A DNA stretch of 13,129 nt from a bacterium (GTDB lineage: Bacteria; Pseudomonadota; Alphaproteobacteria; Rhizobiales; Xanthobacteraceae). The DNA lies in contig JAQSDT010000736.1 in the NCBI GenBank assembly GCA_029946075.1, forward strand, positions 1 through 13,129. The letters run 5' to 3'. The position numbers and the translations under genes were made by a program. Of this stretch, positions 7,727 through 13,129 are shown piece by piece. The notes beneath the pieces were generated by a model that was not told the origin of the DNA, made no database searches, and saw only the letters and a program-made list of their open reading frames with translations. Position 1 is the first letter of the stretch; the number at the start of each line of letters is the position of its first letter.

Positions 7727-8502
7727 CAGCGTCCCCTGTAATTTGGCGTTCGCTTTTCAACGAACGCATTCAAGCCTTCCTGACAATCTTCCGTCGTCGC
7801 GACCAGCGCAAAACTCTCGGCCGCATTCTCGACCGACCGGCGGAAGTCGGCATCCACCGCGCGCACGAATGCGTCGCGACCGATCTTCATGACGATGGGC
7901 GATTTGGCAGCCAGCTTGCGCGCGATCTCGCGCGCCCGTTCCAGCGCGGTCCCTTTCGGCACAATCTCGCTGAGCAGTCCCATGCGAAAGGCGGTCGCGG
8001 CATCGAACGGTTCACCCAGGAACAGCGGGCCGAACGCCTGATGCTTGCCGACCAGCCGTGGCAGTTGCACGAAATGGATGGCCGGGATCAGCCCGACGTC
8101 GATCTCGGGATAGCCGAAGGTGCAGGCATCGCCGGCGATGATCATGTCGCAGGAAATCGCGATCGTCATACCGCCGGCCCTCACCGCGCCGTCAACGGCA
8201 GCGATCGTCGGCTTGCCCATGCGGTACTGGGTATCGTTCAGCGCGAAATAGAGCCGCTCGAGGAACTTCTTGGTTTCGATGCCCGGTCTGCCCCTGACGA
8301 TGTCGAGATCCAGCCCGGCGCAGAACACCTTGTGCGCACTCCCGATGATGACGGCCCGCACCGCCTCGTCATCCCTGGCCTTTGCCAGCGCCGCCAGCAG
8401 CGCGTCGATCAGCTGCATGCTCAGCGCATTGACCGGCGGACGATCCAGCATGATCTCGGCGATATTTCCGGAGACGGAATAACGAACGAGGTCTCCACTC
8501 AT
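7726..8502 (-). CDS. Crotonase-fold enoyl-CoA hydratase/isomerase family protein
   Basis: This 258-residue protein has the length of a standard enoyl-CoA hydratase subunit. The oxyanion-hole segments are present: VFCAGLDL (59-66, Ala62) and AAVDGAVRAGG (101-111, Gly110). By alignment to rat mitochondrial hydratase, the first catalytic glutamate (Glu144) corresponds to Thr113 in GGMTIAISCD, while the second (Glu164) is kept as Glu133 in FGYPEIDVG. The usual PGAGG loop is replaced by PAIHF. Loss of one of the two glutamates is common in crotonases that act as isomerases, hydrolases or lyases, so simple hydratase activity should not be assumed. The gene starts at ATG 8502, overlapping the upstream CoA-transferase stop (ATGA), and ends overlapping the MaoC start, so it is in the middle of a coupled operon. 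Confidence 0.9.
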   Translation of the reverse strand: MSGDLVRYSVSGNIAEIMLDRPPVNALSMQLIDALLAALAKARDDEAVRAVIIGSAHKVFCAGLDLDIVRGRPGIETKKFLERLYFALNDTQYRMGKPTIAAVDGAVRAGGMTIAISCDMIIAGDACTFGYPEIDVGLIPAIHFVQLPRLVGKHQAFGPLFLGEPFDAATAFRMGLLSEIVPKGTALERAREIARKLAAKSPIVMKIGRDAFVRAVDADFRRSVENAAESFALVATTEDCQEGLNAFVEKRTPNYRGR

Positions 8503-9713
8503 GTCCGGCCTCCCTTTGCCTGACGCACTGCGCCGGCCTTGACCAAATCCTCGATGGCGCCGCTGTCCAGTCCGGCTTCCGCGAGCACCGCAATACTATC
8601 CTGACCGATATCAGGCGCGGGACATAAATCGTCTTCCGAAAGGCTGGCGATCCCCGGCGTCCGCGGCGAGTACACGGGGCCGACACCCGGCGTATCCTGA
8701 CAAACCGCGGCCTTGATCGCCTCGACATGGGCGTTGCGCAGCCATTCGCCGGGATTGAGGATTCGTTCGGCGATCAGGTCGGCGGCATGCAGGCGCGACA
8801 GCCAGCTGTCCGTCGACTGCGTCAGAAACACTTCGCGCAGTTGCGGGATCAGCGCATCGACGGCATCTGCGCGCGCGGCGAAATCGGCAAAGCGTGGATC
8901 GCTCGCCAGGTCGTCGCGGCCGATTGCCCCGCATAGCCGCTTGTATTGCGGTTCATTGACCAGCGTGACCATCATCCAGCCGTCGGTGGTCTGGTACGAA
9001 CCGGCCGGCACGTTGAGCGCCCGTGGCGCGCCGCCCTCCAGAATGTGCTCGGCGACCTTGTGCCCGAGCAGCGCCGAGGTCGACTGGCATAAATTGACGT
9101 CGATCCAGCGCCCGGTGCCGACCGTGGCCCGCGCGAACAAGGTCGTGGCGATGGCCTGGAAGGCATACACACCGGTGACGACGTCGGAGATCGTGGTGCC
9201 GACCCGGTGCGGGGTCCCGTCATTGCCCACATTGATCGAAACCAGGCCGGAGAACGCCTGCGCCACCGAATCCGAGCCCGGCCGCTTCGAATAGGGCCCG
9301 CTTTGCCCGAACGCGCTGACCGACAGATAGATCAGGCCGGGGTTGTCGCGCGACAATTCCTCGTAACCGATGCCAAGCCGTGCCGCGACGCCCGGCCGAA
9401 AGCCTTCGATCAGCACGTCGCAATCGCGCGCCAGCCGTTGCGCCACCGCGATCCCGTCCTTGTGTTTCATGTCGAGACAGAGACTGCGCTTGCCGCGGTT
9501 ATAGACCGCCGACAGCGTCGTATGGGTGCCATAGGTCGTGCCGAGGAGGCGGGACCAATCCCCCTCCGGCGGCTCGACCTTGATGACGTCGGCCCCATAG
9601 GCGCCCAGCAGCATCGCGCAATAGGGCGAAGCGATCCCCTGCCCGAAGTCCAGCACGCGCAGCCCGCGATAGGGCGCCTCATGCGTCGGCGATAGCTTGC
9701 GTTCAATGGCCAT
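8499..9713 (-). CDS. CaiB/BaiF family III CoA-transferase (minus-strand operon leader)
   Basis: This 404-residue protein is a second family III CoA-transferase, first gene of the minus-strand operon. The N-terminal block YRGLRVLDFGQGIASPYCAM and GAYGADVIKVEPPEGD (38-53) fit the family, as do NRGKRSLCLDMK and the segment KRPGSDSVAQAFSG, where Asp148 aligns with the catalytic aspartate. A conserved GVYAFQAIATTLFARA helix follows. The start at 9713 is supported by a G-rich GGGGGA ribosome-binding site about 4 nt upstream. The sequence is clearly divergent from the plus-strand CaiB copy, so a recent duplication is unlikely. It could activate an acid intermediate, or return CoA to the incoming acid from a product. 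A LivF-type remnant ends 24 bp upstream on the same strand, suggesting that this gene once followed a complete ABC-transporter operon. Confidence 0.92.
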   Translation of the reverse strand: MAIERKLSPTHEAPYRGLRVLDFGQGIASPYCAMLLGAYGADVIKVEPPEGDWSRLLGTTYGTHTTLSAVYNRGKRSLCLDMKHKDGIAVAQRLARDCDVLIEGFRPGVAARLGIGYEELSRDNPGLIYLSVSAFGQSGPYSKRPGSDSVAQAFSGLVSINVGNDGTPHRVGTTISDVVTGVYAFQAIATTLFARATVGTGRWIDVNLCQSTSALLGHKVAEHILEGGAPRALNVPAGSYQTTDGWMMVTLVNEPQYKRLCGAIGRDDLASDPRFADFAARADAVDALIPQLREVFLTQSTDSWLSRLHAADLIAERILNPGEWLRNAHVEAIKAAVCQDTPGVGPVYSPRTPGIASLSEDDLCPAPDIGQDSIAVLAEAGLDSGAIEDLVKAGAVRQAKGGRT

Positions 9714-9737
9714 TTCGTCCCCCGGTCGGGCCGAAAG

Positions 9738-9890
9738 CTACAGCGCGAGGTAGCGCTGACGAATGTTTTCGTTGGCTTTCAGCTCTTCGATCCCGGATGT
9801 GTAGACGATCTGGCTCTTGTCGATAACCGTCGCGTGGCTGGCAACGCCACGGCAAAAATGCATATTCTCTCCCGCAACAAGCACCGTGTA
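9738..9890 (-). pseudogene. livF: C-terminal remnant of a LivF-type branched-chain amino-acid ABC ATPase
   Basis: On the minus strand, a frame from about 9890 to the TAG at 9740-9738 encodes roughly 50 residues that read like the end of a LivF ATPase: a TVLVAGENMHF stretch resembling the strand and H-loop (TVLLxEQNxHF) of these proteins, then ATVIDKSQIVYTSGIEEL and the terminal NIRQRYLAL. The Walker A, signature and Walker B regions are absent: the frame stops being LivF-like before 9920, where the SDR gene begins on the other strand, and meets an in-frame stop shortly beyond. The Glu-Gln before the Asn-x-His is altered to Gly-Glu. It lies 24 bp upstream of the CoA-transferase on the same strand. 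I read it as debris from a deletion or insertion. The family assignment is from memory of LivF sequences, not a search. Confidence 0.65.
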
Positions 9891-9919
9891 GACCGGTTCC
9901 GGAAAAAGGGTAGTAGCCA

Positions 9920-10696
9920 ATGACCACTGAGGGGACCGTCCTCGTCACCGGCGGCAGCCGCGGCATCGGGGCTGCCACCGCAACGCTGCTGGCCTCGCAA
10001 GGCCGCCGCGTCGTGATCACGGACATTGCGCCGGAACCGCTCGCCGGCACGCAAGTCGTCCTGTGGCCGGCGCCGTTCGATGTCGCGAATGAAAGCGCCG
10101 TCGTCGGCGGCATCGCCGATATCGAAGCCGCCCATGGCCCGATCACCGGCCTCGTCAACGCCGCCGGCGTCTTCGGCAAGATGCACAAGATCGAGCGCGT
10201 ACGGATGGAGCAATGGGATCGCGAGGTCAATATCGATCTGCGCGGCACGTTTCTCGTCGCCCGCAGCGTCGGCATCAGGATGGCCGAGCGGCGAAACGGC
10301 GCGATCGTCAATGTCGCCTCCGTGGCCGGCATGACCTCGGGTCCGATTCACGCCTATACCGCCGCGAAAGCCGGCGTCATCCAGATCACCCAGACGCTCG
10401 CCGCCGAATGGGGCCGCGCGGGCGTCCGCGTCAATGCGGTCTCGCCCGGCTTCACGCGCACCGCGGCGCTGGAAGCCGGCATCGCCTCGGGCGCGCTGAA
10501 CAGGAAGTTGCTCGAGAGCCCGACCGCAATGAACCGGCTCGTCGAACCGATCGAGGTCGCGCAGGCCATCGTGTGGCTGCTTTCGCCGATGAGCAGCGGC
10601 GTCACCGGGATCAACCTGCCCGTCGACGCCGGATATATCGCGGGCACCACCTGGGCCGCCTATGGCGGCCTGCCGGAAGCCCCCGCACCGAATTGA
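9920..10696 (+). CDS. Short-chain dehydrogenase/reductase (SDR), NAD-type
   Basis: This 258-residue classical SDR should interconvert a secondary alcohol and a ketone with a nicotinamide cofactor. The dinucleotide motif TGGSRGIG spans residues 10-17, Asp35 at the end of the second strand points to NAD(H) rather than NADP(H), NAAG spans 80-83, and the active site has Asn104, Ser134, Tyr146 and Lys150 (YTAAK). The structural VSPGFTRT and GINLPVDAGY segments are typical. The Ser-Tyr spacing is one residue shorter than in FabG. ATG 9920 follows a purine-rich AAAAAGGG sequence. It lies 10 bp before the BVMO gene, so the pair is probably one operon: the SDR would supply the ketone that the BVMO oxygenates, or remove the alcohol released from the ester. 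FabG-like reduction cannot be excluded. Confidence 0.9.
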   Translation: MTTEGTVLVTGGSRGIGAATATLLASQGRRVVITDIAPEPLAGTQVVLWPAPFDVANESAVVGGIADIEAAHGPITGLVNAAGVFGKMHKIERVRMEQWDREVNIDLRGTFLVARSVGIRMAERRNGAIVNVASVAGMTSGPIHAYTAAKAGVIQITQTLAAEWGRAGVRVNAVSPGFTRTAALEAGIASGALNRKLLESPTAMNRLVEPIEVAQAIVWLLSPMSSGVTGINLPVDAGYIAGTTWAAYGGLPEAPAPN

Positions 10697-10706
10697 GGAC
10701 ATCCGC

Positions 10707-12617
10707 ATGAACATCGAAGTACCGCGCAAGAAGCTCGATCTGGCGTCGGCAATCGCCGAGGGCGATATCCGCGTACTGCTGATGGTGCTGGTCCACATGA
10801 CCGGCGACGAGCGCTGGCTTGAGCCGCCCTACAAGCCGAGGCGCGACGTGCGCCTGATCCCGGACCCGCAGGCCGGTGTACCGCCGGAGGTCCAGGCCGA
10901 AATCCGCGCCGCGGTGCTTGAGCTGTTTGCCGATGGCGCACCGAAACCCGTCATCACCGATCCCGGTGACGAGCTGATGCTCAGGATGATGCGGGCGACG
11001 CTCGGCGAGAACGTGGCGCCGGAGTATGCGCCGCTGATGCGCGAAGAGATGGGTTTTGTGCCGCGCGAGGCGCAGTGGACCAGGCGTCCGCCGGACGAAA
11101 AGCTGGCGCAGCAACATGTGCTGATCGTCGGCGCCGGCGTCTGCGCCATTGCGCTGGGCGTCGCGCTCGGCCGGCTCGGCATTCCCTACACCATCGTCGA
11201 AAAGAACGCCGATCTCGGCGGCACATGGTACGTCAACCGTTACCCCGGTTGCGGTGTCGATACGCCGAACCACTCCTATTCCTTCTCGTTCGGCGCGCGC
11301 AATCCGTGGACGCGCTATTTCGCCCAGCGGCAGGAACTGCTCGACTATCTCAAGAAGGTCGCGCTCGAATACGATATCCGCAAGCACCTCCGCCTCAACA
11401 CCGAACTGACATCGTCTCGCTGGGACGAGCAGAAGCGGCGCTGGATATCGACGCTGAAAACGGCGGAAGGAGAAGAGACCTTCGAATCCACCACGCTCGT
11501 CAGCGCCATCGGCCAGCTCAACGACCCCTCTCCCGCGCACTTCGGGGGCGAGGAGACATTCAAGGGCCAGACGCTTCATTCCGCGCTGTGGTCCGAAGAC
11601 ATCGATCTCGACGGCAAGCACGTCGCCGTGATCGGCACCGGCGCCACCGCGATGCAACTGGTGCCGTCGATCGCCGACCGGGTCGCCTCCGTCACGGTGT
11701 ATCAGCGCACCGCGCAATGGGCCCGTCCGGTCGCCGGCTATTCCGATCCCATCACCGAAGGCGCGCAGTGGCTGCTCGCGCATCTGCCGTTTTACGTGCA
11801 GTGGTATCGCTTCAACATGTTCTGGCGCTACGGCGACGGCCTGCTGCCGTTCCTGCGCAAGGATCCAGAATGGCCGCATCCCGACCGTGCCGTCAACAAG
11901 AACAACGATCGCCATCGCGAAGAGCTCACCGATTTCATCAAGTCGGAGCTGAAGGATCGCCCCGACCTGATCGAGAAATGCGTGCCGACCTATCCGCCCT
12001 ACGGCAAGCGCATTCTGCTCGACAACAACTGGTTCAGAACACTGACGAAGCCGAACGTCGAACTGGTCACCGACGGGATCGAGCGCTTCGCACCTGAAGG
12101 CATCGTGGCCGCGGACGGCAAGCTGCGGCCGGCAGACGTCATCGTGATCTCCACCGGCTTCAAGGTCACGGAGATGGCAGCGCGTCTCAACATCAGCGGG
12201 CGCGATGGCAAGAACCTGAAATCGGCATGGACCAATGACAATCCCACCGCCTATCTCGGCCTCACCGTTCCCGACTTTCCGAACTTCTTCGTCATGCTCG
12301 GTCCCAATTCAGGTCCTGCGCATGGCGGCAGCGTAATCTTCCAGTCGGAATGTCAGAGCCGTTACATCTCGGCATGCCTGGTCGAAATGATGGAGCACGA
12401 TATCGCTGCCATCGACGTGCGTGCCGAAGCGCATGATGAGTACATCCGCAAGGTCGATGCCGAGCACGAGCAACTGATCTGGACGCATCCGGGCATGACC
12501 ACCTACTACCGCAACGGCCTGGGCCGGGTGTTCTCCGCGATGCCGTGGCGCTTCGTCGATTACTGGGCGATGACCCACGATCCCGACCTACGGGACTACC
12601 GCCAGACGAAAGCCTGA
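10707..12617 (+). CDS. Baeyer-Villiger monooxygenase, 4-hydroxyacetophenone monooxygenase type
   Basis: This 636-residue FAD- and NADPH-dependent monooxygenase should insert oxygen next to a ketone to give an ester or lactone. ATG 10707 has TGAGGA 7 nt before it; an in-frame upstream extension would overlap the SDR. Residues 1 to about 130 form the helical extension seen in 4-hydroxyacetophenone monooxygenase (about 640 residues) and absent from most type I BVMOs. FAD motif: IVGAGVCAIALG (G142-x-G144-x-x-A147), with Ala instead of the third Gly. GGTWYVNRYPGCGVDTPNH (171-189) is the conserved flavin region. The BVMO fingerprint FKGQTLHSALWS (285-296) keeps Phe, Gly, His and Trp but ends in Ser rather than Pro or Asp. 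A second Rossmann motif GTGATA (310-315) follows, and Arg334 in YQRTAQW matches the catalytic arginine. The C-terminal WTHPGMTTYYRNGLGR is typical. No esterase gene follows within the window. Confidence 0.93.
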   Translation: MNIEVPRKKLDLASAIAEGDIRVLLMVLVHMTGDERWLEPPYKPRRDVRLIPDPQAGVPPEVQAEIRAAVLELFADGAPKPVITDPGDELMLRMMRATLGENVAPEYAPLMREEMGFVPREAQWTRRPPDEKLAQQHVLIVGAGVCAIALGVALGRLGIPYTIVEKNADLGGTWYVNRYPGCGVDTPNHSYSFSFGARNPWTRYFAQRQELLDYLKKVALEYDIRKHLRLNTELTSSRWDEQKRRWISTLKTAEGEETFESTTLVSAIGQLNDPSPAHFGGEETFKGQTLHSALWSEDIDLDGKHVAVIGTGATAMQLVPSIADRVASVTVYQRTAQWARPVAGYSDPITEGAQWLLAHLPFYVQWYRFNMFWRYGDGLLPFLRKDPEWPHPDRAVNKNNDRHREELTDFIKSELKDRPDLIEKCVPTYPPYGKRILLDNNWFRTLTKPNVELVTDGIERFAPEGIVAADGKLRPADVIVISTGFKVTEMAARLNISGRDGKNLKSAWTNDNPTAYLGLTVPDFPNFFVMLGPNSGPAHGGSVIFQSECQSRYISACLVEMMEHDIAAIDVRAEAHDEYIRKVDAEHEQLIWTHPGMTTYYRNGLGRVFSAMPWRFVDYWAMTHDPDLRDYRQTKA

Positions 12618-12683
12618 CGATTCCGGCCGGCGGAACCGGTGCGGAACAGCGTTGCTGCAGCTTGACAGGTGCCGATATCTGCC

Positions 12684-12702
12684 GCAGCATTTCAAATGCT
12701 GC
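12684..12702. promoter_or_regulatory. Perfect 19-bp dyad, candidate operator
   Basis: GCAGCATTT, a central C, and AAATGCTGC form a perfect inverted repeat with 9-bp arms. A TTGACA box (12662-12667) lies 16 bp upstream of the first arm, so the dyad would cover the spacer/-10 region of a plus-strand promoter. A one-base centre fits a dimeric repressor site better than a hairpin, though a 7-bp stem with a 5-nt loop is possible. There is no T-run, which speaks against an intrinsic terminator. Confidence 0.35.
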
Positions 12703-12789
12703 CCCTGCCGTGGTCACGGAGCTCTCGGCTCCCTGCTTCGCAGGAATTGGCGCCACCGATCATACGATCGAGGCATCACGCAGCGGGTG

Positions 12790-12804
12790 CGGACGTCACG
12801 TCCG
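12790..12804. promoter_or_regulatory. Perfect 15-bp dyad, second candidate operator
   Basis: CGGACGT, a central C, and ACGTCCG form a perfect 7-bp-arm inverted repeat, 104 bp (centre to centre) from the 12684-12702 dyad and 23 bp before the small ORF at 12828. Its sequence differs from the first dyad, so the same protein need not bind both. GC-rich alphaproteobacterial DNA makes short palindromes of this composition fairly common. Confidence 0.22.
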
Positions 12805-12827
12805 TCGGCCAACTCTTGAGGAGGAGC

Positions 12828-12890
12828 ATGACGCCACCGGATAAGATCGGTGACCTTGCTCGACGCAAGGTCCAGGCACGGCCGCAGTAA
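12828..12890 (+). CDS. Possible 20-residue small ORF with strong Shine-Dalgarno
   Basis: An ATG at 12828 is preceded by GAGGAGGAG, a near-ideal ribosome-binding site, and opens a 20-residue peptide (MTPPDKIGDLARRKVQARPQ) ending in TAA. The peptide is basic and hydrophilic and I recognise no family. It could be a genuine small protein, the remains of the 5' end of a degraded gene, or chance. The frame is open upstream of the ATG, but without resemblance to any protein. Confidence 0.2.
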   Translation: MTPPDKIGDLARRKVQARPQ

Positions 12891-13026
12891 GAGCAGCTGC
12901 TTACTTCCTTGTGCCTTCTAAAATTCAAAACGACCCGCGGGAACGGAGCGCAAAGGCCACGCGCATGCCGGATTCCGAGAAGCTACTGGCTTGTACCAGA
13001 AATCCTTCGCCTATAACGAAGATGTA

Positions 13027-13056
13027 GGGCCCCGCGATGCTTATGCACCGGGGCCC
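13027..13056. terminator. Strong GC hairpin, terminator-like
   Basis: GGGCCCCG at 13027-13034 pairs perfectly with CGGGGCCC at 13049-13056; TGC/GCA inside can extend it with a TTAT loop. A weaker CTTCG/CGAAG hairpin lies just before it. Neither side has a clean U-tract (ATTCGTTT follows on the plus strand, TACATCTTCG on the minus strand), so it may terminate weakly, stabilise 3' ends, or act for a minus-strand gene ending near 13092. Confidence 0.4.
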
Positions 13057-13079
13057 ATTCGTTTGGGCATTCGTTTGGG
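13056..13079. repeat. Perfect 12-bp tandem duplication
   Basis: The unit CATTCGTTTGGG occurs twice in direct succession (13056-13067 and 13068-13079), starting on the last base of the hairpin stem. It looks like a slippage or small duplication event in noncoding DNA. No further copies are seen in the window. Confidence 0.7.
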
Positions 13080-13129
13080 AGCGACGGAATCTCAGCCAGC
13101 CGTTCCCTGACCCGTCCGGATCGGAGATA

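Larger units (their letters stand above)
12618..13129. other. 512-bp right-hand region with no convincing gene; palindromes, small ORF and hairpin
   Basis: No frame here has family-like sequence. The region holds, left to right: a short TTCCG/CGGAA hairpin (12621-12635) after the BVMO stop; TTGACA at 12662-12667; a 19-bp dyad (12684-12702); a 15-bp dyad (12790-12804); a strong Shine-Dalgarno with a 20-codon ORF (12828-12890); a 10-bp palindrome AGCAGCTGCT (12892-12901); CTTCG/CGAAG (13005-13021); a strong GC hairpin (13027-13056); and a 12-bp tandem repeat. At the right edge a minus-strand frame ends in TGA at 13094-13092 and could be the tail of a gene outside, but 11 residues are too few to call. 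Confidence 0.5.

Noticed and set aside
8499..9713. Recent duplication giving the two CaiB genes.
   Set aside because: The copies share family motifs only and differ widely elsewhere, so separate origins are more likely.
10611..11915. Long open frame of 434 codons on the minus strand opposite the BVMO.
   Set aside because: It is the antisense shadow of a well-supported BVMO gene and is Arg/Ala/Gly-rich without family motifs.
12292..12756. Minus-strand open frame over the BVMO 3' end and the gene-free region.
   Set aside because: Mostly antisense to the BVMO, Arg/Ser/Pro-rich, no motif and no convincing ribosome-binding site.
13092..13129. Possible C-terminal tail (about 11 residues) of a minus-strand gene entering from the right.
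   Set aside because: Too short to judge coding; kept only as context for the hairpin.

Overview
The window looks like a catabolic island from the chromosome of a high-GC alphaproteobacterium, most likely of the Bradyrhizobium/Rhodopseudomonas group. That placement is inferred from GC-rich codon use, tight ATGA-type gene overlaps and the style of the proteins; there is no rRNA or other marker gene. All confidently called genes are transport or acyl-CoA/ketone metabolism genes. No regulator, tRNA, rRNA, complete mobile element or CRISPR array was found.

Layout. (1) Minus strand, 911 to the left edge: most of an acetyl-CoA acetyltransferase-type thiolase, its C-terminus outside the window. (2) A 242-bp divergent control region. 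(3) Plus strand, 1154-6401, one tight operon: TRAP substrate-binding protein, DctQ-like small permease, DctM-like large permease, a second paralogous TRAP binding protein, and a family III (CaiB/BaiF) CoA-transferase. (4) Minus strand, 9713 back to 6409, a second tight operon in transcription order: another CaiB/BaiF CoA-transferase, a crotonase-fold protein, a short MaoC-like protein, and a CitE/HpcH-type lyase. The two operons collide tail to tail with 7 bp between stop codons. (5) A 206-bp gap holding a C-terminal scrap of a LivF-type ABC ATPase, the clearest sign of past rearrangement. (6) Plus strand, 9920-12617: an SDR oxidoreductase and a Baeyer-Villiger monooxygenase of the 4-hydroxyacetophenone-monooxygenase type with its N-terminal extension. 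(7) 12618-13129: no convincing gene, but two perfect odd-length dyads, one minimal ORF with a strong Shine-Dalgarno, and a strong GC hairpin followed by a 12-bp tandem repeat.

How the genes could work together (inference). The TRAP system would import a carboxylate; a CaiB-type enzyme would make its CoA thioester; the crotonase/MaoC proteins would hydrate, isomerise or dehydrate it; the CitE-like lyase would split the hydroxyacyl-CoA by retro-Claisen cleavage; and the thiolase would finish with acetyl-CoA. This CoA-transferase/MaoC/CitE logic resembles itaconate-type degradation. The SDR and BVMO form an alcohol-to-ketone-to-ester module, suggesting that the natural substrate, or a neighbouring one, carries a ketone or secondary alcohol. 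The substrate cannot be read from the sequence.
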